From G963677085 sp963677085 (GTDB taxonomy: Bacteria > Planctomycetota > Planctomycetia > Pirellulales > Thermoguttaceae), in the NCBI GenBank assembly GCA_963677085.2, contig CAXXFH010000004.1, positions 3,410,001 through 3,474,000 of the forward strand: a stretch of DNA of 64,000 nt, written 5' to 3'. Positions 53,984 through 62,521 of this stretch are shown in pieces (position 1 is the stretch's first letter; the number at the start of each line of letters is the position of its first letter). The translations under genes were made by a program, and so were the position numbers. Under the pieces are notes generated by a model, which did no database searches, was not told the DNA's origin, and saw only the letters and a list, made by a program, of their open reading frames with translations.

Positions 53984-54281
53984 GCAAGCCGCTCGTCCTC
54001 CCCTCGCCCCTGCGGGGAGAGGGGCCGGGGGTGAGGGGCGTCGCAGCAGCATGCGTCCGATGCCAGTGTCAAGTCCTGGTTAAAAGCCCCCTCGTACCCA
54101 AGCTCCAGCTTGGGTACGCACTTCCCCGAAGCTCTGCTTCGAGGAATGGACCAACGACATTTCCTGGTCATCGTTCGCTTCGCGGCATGTGCGTTTGAAA
54201 CCAAGCATCAAGCGTCGCGTCCGCGAAGCGGAGCTTCGCTTAAACGGCGTTCCCAAGCAGAGTTTGGGAACGGCTAGGAAT
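53984..54281. other. Intergenic stretch of repeats between porin and symporter
   Basis: About 300 bases made of a CCCTCGCCCC / GGGGAGAGGGG hairpin (53997-54040) and a paired-hairpin element (54091-54272). No gene is seen. Confidence 0.55.
54091..54272. repeat. Paired-hairpin repeat element
   Basis: Hairpin A (GTACCCAAGCTCCAGCTTGG), hairpin B (CGAAGCTCTGCTTCG), a spacer of about 80 bases, hairpin B' (GCGAAGCGGAGCTTCGC) and hairpin A' (GTTCCCAAGCAGAGTTTGGG) follow the same plan as 52102-52245. Confidence 0.65.
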
Positions 54282-55745
54282 TCATCCTTTCTCCCGCCCT
54301 CCGCGAGTGAAGGCCGTCTCCAAAATGCCCGTCTCCGGCGGGCGTGTGAAGGCGCTGACCAGCGGCACCACGGCAAACGGCACCAGCATGGCGATCGACG
54401 CGGCGATCGGTGCATTGCCGCGTCCCATCAGGAAGAACAACCCCACGGCCAGCCCCAGGCCGGTCACCATGCCGGCGTAGGCACCGGCGGCCGTCGCTCG
54501 TTTCCAGTAGAGGCCGTAGACGTATGGTGCCAGAAACGTGCCGGCAACGGCGCCCCAACTGACCGACATTAGCGTAACGATCACCGCGAACTCGTAGCGT
54601 GCGATGAGAAACGAGATGGCAATGAACATGCCGCTTAAGAACCGCATCATCATCAGCGACTGGGCGTGGGACGCGCCCGGATTGACGTGGCCCTTGTAAA
54701 GGTCGATCGCAATGGCCGAGGCCGAAACCAGGATCAGCGACGAAAGCGTCGACATCGAGGCCGACAGTACCAACAGCACGATCACGGCCATCAACGGCTC
54801 AGGCAATTGGGCCTTCAATAGGTCGGGAATCATGCGGTCGAACGGATCGCCGCCCGAGGGCACCGCGTCGAAAAACACGTGCGTAATCGCCCCGGTGAAG
54901 TAGGCCGCGAAACCGATGATCGCTGCGAAGGCCGTGGTCACCAGGGCCGCCCGACCGATTTGCCGCTCGTCCCTGATCGCGTAGAACTTCTGGATCATCT
55001 GCGGCAGGCCCCAGGTGCCGAACGACGTCATGAAGACCAGGGCGGCGATGAAGTACCATGGCGGCTGCTTCGCCGGGGGAACGTGCTGGGGATACAGAGC
55101 GTGGATCTTTTCAACCACGGCCACTAGCCCACCGCCATTGCCCGCCAGAATGGCCACCATGGCCAGCGAGCCGACGATCATGATCAACCCTTGAATGAAG
55201 TCGGTCAACGTTACGGCAAAGTAACCGCCCAGGATCAGGTACAGCCCGGTGATAACGGTCATCACGAGCAAGGCCACGTCGTAGGAGATGTCGAAATTGA
55301 TCTCGAACAGATGCCCGAGTCCCTTGTAGACCGACGCCGAGTAGGGCAGCAGAAAGACGAAAATCACCATGGCCGCGAAGATCTTCATCGGCGGCGCCTG
55401 GTAACGGGCCTCGAAGAACTCGGGCATGGTCATGACGTCTAGGTTCTGACTCATCCGCCGTGTACGGCGGCCCAACACGAGCCAGGCGGCCAGGGCCCCG
55501 AACAGGGCGTTGCCTGCGGCGATCCACAGCACATTGAGCCCAAAGGCCCAACCCAACTTGCCGGCAAACCCGATAAATAACACGGCCGAGAAGTAGCTGG
55601 TCCCGAAGGCAAACGCCGAAACCCAAGGGCCAACGCTGCGCCCACCCAGGAAGAAATCGTCGAGGGTTCGCGTTTTGCGCATTCCCCAGATACCGACACC
55701 GGTCATCAACAATAGAAATAACGCGATCAGGATGAAAGAAAACAT
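54282..55745 (-). CDS. Sodium:solute symporter (SSS family)
   Basis: A 487-residue inner-membrane transporter with about 13 membrane helices, starting MFSFILIALFLLLMTGVGIW. The family's early motif (RKTRTLDDFFLGGRSVGPWV) and the GTSYFSAVLF segment are present. The ATG at 55745 matches family length; a longer frame runs through hairpin repeats. Members take up proline, pantothenate, sugars or carboxylates with sodium, and the substrate cannot be read from sequence. It lies downstream of a phenylacetate-CoA ligase gene on the same strand (203 bases apart, with repeats between), so uptake of an aryl acid or aromatic compound is a fair guess. Confidence 0.9.
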   Translation of the reverse strand: MFSFILIALFLLLMTGVGIWGMRKTRTLDDFFLGGRSVGPWVSAFAFGTSYFSAVLFIGFAGKLGWAFGLNVLWIAAGNALFGALAAWLVLGRRTRRMSQNLDVMTMPEFFEARYQAPPMKIFAAMVIFVFLLPYSASVYKGLGHLFEINFDISYDVALLVMTVITGLYLILGGYFAVTLTDFIQGLIMIVGSLAMVAILAGNGGGLVAVVEKIHALYPQHVPPAKQPPWYFIAALVFMTSFGTWGLPQMIQKFYAIRDERQIGRAALVTTAFAAIIGFAAYFTGAITHVFFDAVPSGGDPFDRMIPDLLKAQLPEPLMAVIVLLVLSASMSTLSSLILVSASAIAIDLYKGHVNPGASHAQSLMMMRFLSGMFIAISFLIARYEFAVIVTLMSVSWGAVAGTFLAPYVYGLYWKRATAAGAYAGMVTGLGLAVGLFFLMGRGNAPIAASIAMLVPFAVVPLVSAFTRPPETGILETAFTRGGREKG

Positions 55746-55790
55746 GTGGTGTGAACTTATGGGATGGGATTGTAAGTGGAGTTCAATTGT

Positions 55791-55934
55791 TCTCCCCTCG
55801 CCCCCTTGGGGAGAGGGGCCGGGGGTGAAAGGTTTGCCCTGCCAAGGATTTTCCTGAAGCGAATACCTCGACCGCAGCAGACTGCCCTCACCCGGCGGCT
55901 TTGCCGCCACCCTCTCCCGCTTGGCGGGAGAGGG
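55791..55934. repeat. Two CCCTCTCCC-type hairpin repeats
   Basis: 55791-55832 (CCCCTCGCCCCC / GGGGAGAGGGGCC then GGGGGTGAAAGG) and 55884-55934 (CCCTCACCCGGCGG ... CCCTCTCCCGC / GCGGGAGAGGG) are two members of this family in opposite orientation between the symporter and ligase genes. Confidence 0.7.
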
Positions 55935-55948
55935 TACGCTGTTCGTCG

Positions 55949-57271
55949 CTACGAGTCCATCTCTCGGCGATCAACCACGCGTTGGGCCTTGCCGACGAAG
56001 CGTTCCAGCGTCTTCGGGGCCACCAGATTCACTCGCATTCGGATACCGGTAACCGATTGGATCTCTCGATCGATGCGGTCGCGTAGTCGTTGCATCTCGC
56101 TCATTTTGTCGGAGAATCGCTCGGGTACGACTTCCACGTGAACCGTCACTTGGTCGAGCGTGCCGGGCCGTTCGACTTCGATCTGGTAATGCGGTGCCGT
56201 TCCTTCGACTCGCAACAGGGCCTCTTCCACTTGCGACGGGAAGACGTTTACGCCGCGAAGGATGAGCATGTCGTCGGTCCGCCCGACTACGCGACTCATC
56301 CGCACGCCGGTCCGGCCGCAAGGGCAGGGGGTCGAGTTGAGTCGGGCCAAGTCGCGCGTGCGGTAGCGCAGCAAGGGCATCGCTTGTTTCGTCAGGGCCG
56401 TGATGACCAGTTCGCCCGTCTCGCCCTCGGCCACCGGTTCGAGCGTCTCCGGGTCGAGACATTCCACCAGAAAATGGTCTTCCTGGAAGTGCATGCCCTG
56501 CTGCATGTAGCATTCGCCGCTGACGCCCGGCCCAATCACTTCGCTTAGCCCGTAGTTGTTAAACGCCCGAATTCCCAGCAGCCGCTCGATGGTCTGACGC
56601 ATGTCGTTGGTCCACGGCTCGCCGCCGAAATGGGCAAACTTCAACTGCAATGTCGAGAGATCGATACCCTGGCCATGGATGGCCTCGGCCACGGTCAGAG
56701 CGTAGCTGGGCGTGCAGATCAGCACGTCGCTGCCCATGTCTTGCAGGAGCATGATCTGTCGGGCCGTGTTGCCGGCCGCTGCGGGAATCACGGCGGCCCC
56801 CACGCGTTCGACCCCGTAGTGCAGCCCAAAGCCCCCGGTAAACAGGCCGTAGCCGAAGGCGATTTGCACGGTATGTTCCGGGCGCAAACCGCCGGCCACG
56901 AGGAATCGGGCACAAAGCTCTGCCCAGAGTGCCAAGTCGTCCTTCGTATAGGCCACGAAGGTTGGCCTACCGGTCGTGCCCGAGGAACCATGGTACCGCA
57001 CGACCTCCTCGCGTGGCACGGCCAGAAAACCCAACGGATAGTTGTCGCGCAGGTCGGCCTTGGTCGTAAACGGTAACCGGCGGAGATCGTCCAGCGTGTG
57101 AACGTCGTCGGGCGTGAAGCCTGTTTCGGCGAAGACCTTTTTGTAGAACGGCACCTGGGCCACGCGAGCGACAATCTTCTGAAGCCTGGCAAGTTGCAAC
57201 GCCTTCAGTGCATCGCGATCGAGCGTTTCTTCTTGGCTGTGAATACGGTTTTCGATGATCGGTTTAAGCAT
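55949..57271 (-). CDS. paaK: Phenylacetate-CoA ligase
   Basis: A 440-residue adenylate-forming ligase, the third of its kind in this region. Its phosphate loop is HGSSGTTGRPTFVAYT (residues 94-109). Other motifs are NNYGLSEVIGPGVSGEC, YRTRDLARL, CPCGRTGVRMSRVVGRTDDM and LRGVNVFPSQVEEALL. It is closer to the ligase at 50.7 kb than to the iorAB-linked one. An ACT-domain gene lies upstream on the same strand, 160 bases away across an inverted repeat. PaaK next to an ACT protein is a recurring arrangement in bacteria, which suggests control by an aromatic amino acid. Confidence 0.94.
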   Translation of the reverse strand: MLKPIIENRIHSQEETLDRDALKALQLARLQKIVARVAQVPFYKKVFAETGFTPDDVHTLDDLRRLPFTTKADLRDNYPLGFLAVPREEVVRYHGSSGTTGRPTFVAYTKDDLALWAELCARFLVAGGLRPEHTVQIAFGYGLFTGGFGLHYGVERVGAAVIPAAAGNTARQIMLLQDMGSDVLICTPSYALTVAEAIHGQGIDLSTLQLKFAHFGGEPWTNDMRQTIERLLGIRAFNNYGLSEVIGPGVSGECYMQQGMHFQEDHFLVECLDPETLEPVAEGETGELVITALTKQAMPLLRYRTRDLARLNSTPCPCGRTGVRMSRVVGRTDDMLILRGVNVFPSQVEEALLRVEGTAPHYQIEVERPGTLDQVTVHVEVVPERFSDKMSEMQRLRDRIDREIQSVTGIRMRVNLVAPKTLERFVGKAQRVVDRREMDS

Positions 57272-57325
57272 TGCGGCGCCGAAAAACTAGTGGATTGTCA
57301 TTCTCGGATTGAGGTGTGCCAAAGG

Positions 57326-57390
57326 GTGCCACTGGCTCTGCCAGTGTTTCGGTGCCGATTATGCTTCCACACTGGCAGAGCCAGTGGCAC
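57326..57390. repeat. Inverted repeat, GTGCCACTGGCTCTGCCAGTG type
   Basis: This is nearly identical in both arms to 4893-4960. It lies in the gap between the ACT-domain gene and paaK. Confidence 0.75.
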
Positions 57391-57431
57391 GCAGAGTTGG
57401 TAGCACACGAAGCCAATGACACACATGGTGT

Positions 57432-57869
57432 TTAGGTTGCACGGCTGTATAGCTCGACCGCGCCCAAAACGCTGATGCCCGCTTCTTGCAGGATCTTGAT
57501 GGCCGCGTCGGGTTGATCGAAGCGAAACACCATGACGGCTCGATCCTTATTGCCGAAGGTGAAGGCGTACATGTATTCGATATTCGCACCGCCTTCTTCC
57601 AGGGTGCGAAGGATCATGGCCAATCCGCCCGGCCGGTCTTCGACTTCGGTGGCCACCACCTCGGTCACGTTGACCACGCAGCCGGTATCTTCGAGCACCT
57701 TCTTGGCCCTCTGCCAGTCTTCGACGATCAACCGCAGGATGCCGAATTGTTGGGTATCGGCCAGCGACAGCGTAAGGATGTTGATCCCGGCGTCGGCCAA
57801 CGTTTGACAGACCGAACTCAAGTGGCCGGGCTTGTTCTCCAGAAACAGCGAAATCTGACTGATCTTCAC
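57432..57869 (-). CDS. Tandem ACT-domain protein
   Basis: A 145-residue protein made of two ACT domains (about 1-70 and 72-140). Each begins with the ligand-binding pattern: ISLFLENKPGHLSSVCQTLA and ATEVEDRPGGLAMILRTLEE. ACT domains bind amino acids, often aromatic or branched, and pass the signal to a partner. The GTG start at 57869 has AGGAAGG about eight bases upstream. Stand-alone ACT proteins of this type often sit beside paaK genes, as here. Binding of phenylalanine or a related ligand is inferred. Confidence 0.92.
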   Translation of the reverse strand: MKISQISLFLENKPGHLSSVCQTLADAGINILTLSLADTQQFGILRLIVEDWQRAKKVLEDTGCVVNVTEVVATEVEDRPGGLAMILRTLEEGGANIEYMYAFTFGNKDRAVMVFRFDQPDAAIKILQEAGISVLGAVELYSRAT

Positions 57870-58206
57870 GGCGTGTTCCTTCCTGAATGCGTGAGGGAAG
57901 ATCGGGTCGTGCCGAGCGGTGGGCGACCGACGAGCGTCAAACCATTTATGATATCGTTAACGCATGATTGCATGCAACTGCACTGGCATTTCGGGCAGTG
58001 AAAGCCCGTCTGGTGGGGAGTTCCGAAAATGCCGGTTCGTCTGCCGGTGGGCATCGATTGCCGTCGATCGCACGGTCGGGCAAGCGACCCCACGTTGACC
58101 CCTTCGGCCCGGCCAACTATGCTCAAAAGATATTATCCCCTCCCTCCCATCCGCCGGATGCAGCCCATGGTGGCTGCGAACCGTGCCCCCTGACCAATCG
58201 CTGGCC
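57870..58206. other. Divergent intergenic region, nothing recognised
   Basis: About 340 bases between the ACT gene and the DAHP synthase gene. No hairpin family member and no clear promoter. A TrpR- or TyrR-like operator was looked for and not seen. Confidence 0.4.
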
Positions 58207-59565
58207 ATGACGCAACCCTGGTCGCCCGATTCCTGGAAACGCATGCCGATGACGCAACGGGTTGGCTATCCCGACCCGGAAGCGCTTGACTCGGCACTAA
58301 CTCGCCTGGCCAAGTTGCCGCCGCTGGTCACCAGTTGGGAGGTCGAGAACCTCAAGCAGCAACTGGCCGAAGCCGCCCGGGGCGAGCGGTTTTTGCTGCA
58401 AGGTGGCGACTGCTGCGAAAGCTTCGACGATTGTCGAAGTGACCACATCGCCAACAAGCTGAAGATTCTGTTGAAAATGAGCTTGGTGCTCGCCTACGGC
58501 AGCCACCGCAAGGTGATTCGCGTGGGTCGTTTTGCGGGGCAATACGCCAAGCCCCGTTCGGCAGACACCGAAACGTGTGACGGCGTCACCTTGCCTAGCT
58601 TTCGCGGCAACCTGATCAACTATCGGGAGTTCACCCCGGAAGCCCGGCGACCCGACCCCGAACTGCTCTTGCGAGGATACGAACGCGCCGCGCTGACGCT
58701 GAACTTCATCCGCGGCCTGATCGACGGTGGCTTCGCCGACCTGCGGCATCCCGAGCTTTGGGACCTCGATTTCGTCAACCATTCGGCCCAATCGACCGAC
58801 TATCGGCAAACGATGCAGTCGATCGGCGAATCGGTCACGTTCATGGAAACGATGGCCGGCCGGCGCATCGGCGAACTCGACCGTGTGGAATTCTTTACCA
58901 GCCACGAAGGTCTACATCTAGACTACGAACGGGCGCAAACCCGACAGGTACCGCGTCGCACCGGCTGGTACGACCTGAGCACGCACCTGCCCTGGATCGG
59001 CGACCGCACCCGGGATCCCGGCGGGGCGCATGTCGAGTTCTTCCGCGGCATCACGAATCCGATCGGAATAAAGGTGGGTCCGTCCTGCTCGTCTGACGAA
59101 TTGCTCGAACTGATCGACATCCTCAACCCTGACGACGAGCCCGGCCGGTTGATCGTGATCCATCGCTTCGGCAGCGGCCGGATCGAAGCCCATCTCCCCG
59201 CGTTGATCGAAGCAGTCGAACGAGCGGGAAGGACCGTTCTCTGGTGCTGCGATCCCATGCACGGCAACACCATCAACACCGCCAGCGGCGTGAAAACTCG
59301 CGACTTCGACAACATCCTTAGCGAGCTAAACCAGGCGTTTGAGATCCACCACCGCCTCGGCTCGTGGCTCGGCGGTGTGCATTTCGAACTGACCGGCGAG
59401 AACGTTACCGAATGTATCGGCGGCGCGAGAGGACTGACCGAAGCCGATCTCAGTCGGGCGTACCACAGCGATGTCGACCCACGACTCAATTACGAGCAGT
59501 CGCTCGAAATGGCCCTATTGATCGCCCGGCAAATGAGCCAACACAACGGACGGCCGATGAGTTAG
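58207..59565 (+). CDS. Class II 3-deoxy-7-phosphoheptulonate synthase
   Basis: This enzyme joins phosphoenolpyruvate and erythrose 4-phosphate, the first step toward chorismate and the aromatic amino acids. The 452-residue protein is of class II (plant/AroAII type). Signatures are FLLQGGDCCESFDDC (residues 62-76, with a metal-binding Cys at 69-70), KVIRVGRFAGQYAKPRS (102-118), SHEGLHLDYE, KVGPSCSSDEL and WCCDPMHGNT. The start is taken at ATG 58207; a GTG eight codons earlier is possible. It lacks an N-terminal regulatory extension. The neighbouring ACT and aryl-CoA genes put it in an aromatic-metabolism setting, but it is divergently transcribed from them. Confidence 0.94.
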   Translation: MTQPWSPDSWKRMPMTQRVGYPDPEALDSALTRLAKLPPLVTSWEVENLKQQLAEAARGERFLLQGGDCCESFDDCRSDHIANKLKILLKMSLVLAYGSHRKVIRVGRFAGQYAKPRSADTETCDGVTLPSFRGNLINYREFTPEARRPDPELLLRGYERAALTLNFIRGLIDGGFADLRHPELWDLDFVNHSAQSTDYRQTMQSIGESVTFMETMAGRRIGELDRVEFFTSHEGLHLDYERAQTRQVPRRTGWYDLSTHLPWIGDRTRDPGGAHVEFFRGITNPIGIKVGPSCSSDELLELIDILNPDDEPGRLIVIHRFGSGRIEAHLPALIEAVERAGRTVLWCCDPMHGNTINTASGVKTRDFDNILSELNQAFEIHHRLGSWLGGVHFELTGENVTECIGGARGLTEADLSRAYHSDVDPRLNYEQSLEMALLIARQMSQHNGRPMS

Positions 59566-59595
59566 GCCCAACGACCGAATTGTATCAGGGCCAAC

Positions 59596-60567
59596 TCAGA
59601 GAACCTCTGCCAGATGCTTTGTTGGCTGCGGCTCTCGCGGCAACGTGAGATATTGCCGCAATTCGCGCAACAGTTCGTCGAACACCAGCGGTTTGGTCAG
59701 ATAAGCTTCGGCACCGATGCCGAGCATCTGCCGCTTTACGCCGGGATTGGCGTTGCTCGTCATAACAATTATGGGAATGTTCTCTGTCAACGGATGCCCT
59801 CGGAAGCGGCCCAGCACGTAGTTGCCTTCGCCGTCGGGCATCTTCAGATCGGTGATGATCACGTCGGGCCTTTCGTCGAGCCCCATCCAAAACCCCTGTT
59901 CTCCGCTGAACGCCCGAATAACGTCCACGCCATAGGGTTCAAGCCGGAGCTTAACTGCCCGAGAGAAATCAGGGTCGTCGTCGATACAAAGCACCTTTGG
60001 GAGTTTTTGCCCCTCCGTTTGGCCGTATGCTATCTTCTCGACAACCGCCTCACTGGCCTCAATATCGTGGGGAAATTCTGCGACCTTATCGGAAACATGC
60101 GCCGCGTCGGAGGCCGGCGCAACCTCCAGCCCGAACGCTGACGAAGCCCTCGACGAAGCGGACGAGAAAGATGCTGTTTCGTCAGACTTCGGCATCGAAT
60201 GCGAACCCTTAGGCTTCGCCAGCTGCTTAATAACTCGCTGCCGGTTCTCGTCGACAAACCGCCGCACTGCCCTGCGATCCCGAATCTGCCGATATACGGC
60301 AACGCCCGCCGTGGTGGCCAGCACCCAGAGCACCAACAGACTCAGACCGATGCCTGCTGCCGTCGAAAACGAGAACAAGGGCCGCGCGTTCCCAAGGGAG
60401 CCAGTTTCCGTCCAGGCAGCCATGAGCGCCCCCGCGGTTTGCGAAGGCAATGTCCAGGCCATGGCGTTCTCGACAAGCAACATTTCGCTCGCCACGAAAA
60501 CGACCGCATAGATTGTGGTGCGGACCACTATTAGACCGGTATCTTTTCCGTGTGAAAAACCGTTCAT
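59596..60567 (-). CDS. Membrane-anchored response regulator
   Basis: A 323-residue protein with two membrane helices (about residues 12-32 and 70-92), a linker (95-188), and a C-terminal receiver domain. The receiver has LCIDDDPDFSRAV (193-205), phospho-accepting Asp in VIITDLKMPDGEG (D240), IIVMTSN and LTKPLVF. There is no DNA-binding or enzymatic output domain, so the regulator is tied to the membrane and presumably signals by contact. AGGAAG lies eight bases before the ATG at 60567. The histidine kinase gene upstream on the same strand ends 67 bases away, so the two very likely form a pair. Confidence 0.9.
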   Translation of the reverse strand: MNGFSHGKDTGLIVVRTTIYAVVFVASEMLLVENAMAWTLPSQTAGALMAAWTETGSLGNARPLFSFSTAAGIGLSLLVLWVLATTAGVAVYRQIRDRRAVRRFVDENRQRVIKQLAKPKGSHSMPKSDETASFSSASSRASSAFGLEVAPASDAAHVSDKVAEFPHDIEASEAVVEKIAYGQTEGQKLPKVLCIDDDPDFSRAVKLRLEPYGVDVIRAFSGEQGFWMGLDERPDVIITDLKMPDGEGNYVLGRFRGHPLTENIPIIVMTSNANPGVKRQMLGIGAEAYLTKPLVFDELLRELRQYLTLPREPQPTKHLAEVL

Positions 60568-60634
60568 CGTCACACTTCCTGCGCGGCGAATGGCCGCGCC
60601 GTCGTCGCGTTTTATCGAAACCGGAAGGAGAGCA

Positions 60635-61948
60635 TCACTCAGCCAGACTCGTCGGCAACGGTTGAGGAATAGTCAACGTGAATTCGGCCCACTGTCCCGC
60701 CTGGCTTTCTGCCTTGATCTGCCCGCCGTGGCATTGGACAACGCGCCAGACGTTGTACAGCCCGATGCCAGTTCCTTTCTCGCTAAGCAGTTCCGGAGTC
60801 TGCAGCCGGGAGAATTTGCGGAACAGCCGTGGTCGTTCCGACTCAGGGAATCCGACGCCTTCATTGAACACCGCGACCGTCACGCCTGTGTCCGATGTTT
60901 GCCAGCGGATACGAACCTTTCCACCTTGTCGTCCATACTTCGCTGCATTACTCAAGAGATTGACCAGCACGATCTTCAGCAGTTCTGGATCGCACTCAAT
61001 CCTTGCTTCGTCCTTAGGAGGAATCACCTCAATAGACATTTGTTTCATTTCGAGCACGGATCGGGCGACTTCGATTGCCGGATCGATTACGTCGAGTACC
61101 AGACTAGCTTGCGGATTCACGTTGAAACTGAGTTGCCCATCTTCAATCCGCGCCAAATCCAGATGCTCGCGAATCAGATCCATCAGGTAGTTGCATTTCG
61201 CAATAATGCGTTGAACCTCCTGTGCTTGCTGTGGCGGCATCTCCCCGAGAAGTCCGTCGGCCAGCAATCCGGCGTTGACCAGGATCGAGGCCACGGGATT
61301 TCGTAGCTCATGGCTTACGAAACCGAGTGTTTCCAAGTAGGCCCGCTTGGCGTCGGTCAGTTGTTCGATGTGGTAGGCCTTTTCGACAACCTCGCTGATC
61401 CTTTCCACGACCGCCTGGTGGAAAAGCATCTGCATTTTGCTGTACGCATTCGGATGGCGCGAGTTGCGAAAGAGAACGCCTACATGCCGGCCATCGACAC
61501 TCAACGGGCAAGTCATGCTCGAACGGATTCCCTCTTTCAACAGCAAACGCGTTGCCTGACTACCCGGATTCTGTTCCGCGTATTCCTGCAGGTCGTTTAT
61601 AATCCGCGGCACGCCCGACTGGATGACTCGTCCCAGCGTACTTCGCCCAATGTCGCCGGCATACCCCTTTCCCAACAACAGGGGGCTGTAGTTCGTTCGC
61701 ACGTAACGCGACACGAGGTGGTAACCGTCCTCCTCCAAGAATGCCAGGCTCATTCGGTCGCAGGCGCCAAGCGGCTGGCTTGCCTCAAAGAGGAAGTCCA
61801 TCACCTCATCGAGCGATTGGGTTGCGCCCACCTTGCGAGCTATCCGCGTCAATACGGCTCTCTTTTTGAGCGGAAAAATCCCCAAGTCGATGCCGGAATC
61901 GGGCGTGAGGAACTCTACCGGATTTTCAGCCGTGGCCGAAGTCGTCAT
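60635..61948 (-). CDS. GAF-domain sensor histidine kinase
   Basis: A 437-residue soluble kinase. A GAF domain covers about residues 35-190 (SLDEVMDFLFEASQPLGACD ... MTCPLSVDGRHVGVLF) and should bind a small ligand, bilin or haem; the cysteine at 63 is a possible attachment point but this is not certain. HisKA has LGFVSHELRNPVASI with H213. The ATPase domain has KIVLVNLLSNAAKYG, FNEGVGFP and GTGIGLYNVWRVV. GGGGAGG lies eight bases before the ATG. It lacks a membrane helix, while its probable partner regulator is membrane-bound. Confidence 0.93.
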   Translation of the reverse strand: MTTSATAENPVEFLTPDSGIDLGIFPLKKRAVLTRIARKVGATQSLDEVMDFLFEASQPLGACDRMSLAFLEEDGYHLVSRYVRTNYSPLLLGKGYAGDIGRSTLGRVIQSGVPRIINDLQEYAEQNPGSQATRLLLKEGIRSSMTCPLSVDGRHVGVLFRNSRHPNAYSKMQMLFHQAVVERISEVVEKAYHIEQLTDAKRAYLETLGFVSHELRNPVASILVNAGLLADGLLGEMPPQQAQEVQRIIAKCNYLMDLIREHLDLARIEDGQLSFNVNPQASLVLDVIDPAIEVARSVLEMKQMSIEVIPPKDEARIECDPELLKIVLVNLLSNAAKYGRQGGKVRIRWQTSDTGVTVAVFNEGVGFPESERPRLFRKFSRLQTPELLSEKGTGIGLYNVWRVVQCHGGQIKAESQAGQWAEFTLTIPQPLPTSLAE

Positions 61949-62521
61949 CGCGTCTGCCTCCCCGGTTGAAACGTCGCGCGGTGGTTCCTTGCGCGTCGCA
62001 CAACCACGCTGATCGAATAGTCAGCCAATGCCATGTCTTGCCAAGAAAGCGCGGCATGGCAAACCACTACCGTCTTATTGATACCTGCATGAATAATGAT
62101 CGCTTCGGAGAGCCGAACGCCTGGAAATCCAGGCTCCCGTTGGTCGCCTTCCGCTCATTGGCTATGCAGGCCTCAATAATAAAGTCAACAAAGTATAGCT
62201 TTCGGACAATGATCGCCGCGTTGCCTGCGGCCAACCGCATCGGCCTCGAAAAATCGGTCGTGGAAGAAATGGTCGCCAAAACGGTTCGATCGGAATCCTG
62301 AATGGATATCGAAACAGAAAAGGTGGGGCCACTTCCGAGGTGCGAACAATCGTAGACGCGGACCCCAATGACCGATGAAGCACGAACACGTTTCTTTCTG
62401 TCGCGGGACGCTCGTCAAGGTCGTGTAACCAACACCGCCACGACGGCATCCAAATGCATGAAGACCATCGTGTCAGAAAGGATCTCGTGAATCGAACGGA
62501 AGGAAGAAGAGGAACACCGCG
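61949..62521. other. Divergent intergenic region with the second palindromic element
   Basis: About 570 bases between the kinase and thioredoxin genes. The 103-bp palindrome lies at 62076-62178. The remainder shows no gene, apart from a purine-rich ribosome-binding region immediately before the thioredoxin gene. Confidence 0.5.
62076..62178 (+). repeat. 103-bp imperfect palindromic element, copy 2
   Basis: The ends TATTGATACCTGCAT and ATGCAGGCCTCAATA pair at 13 of 15 positions. Inside are TTCGGAGAGCCGAA, CCTGGAAATCCAGG and CCGTTGGTCGCCTTCCGCTC in the same order and spacing as copy 1 at 26961-27063. Relative to copy 1, one stem pair changed from T-A to C-G and another from G-T to G-C, so pairing is kept. 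Confidence 0.75.

Noticed and set aside
55746..55910. A 55-residue N-terminal extension of the sodium symporter
   Set aside because: It is encoded by CCCTCTCCC-type repeats; the membrane protein starts properly at 55745.
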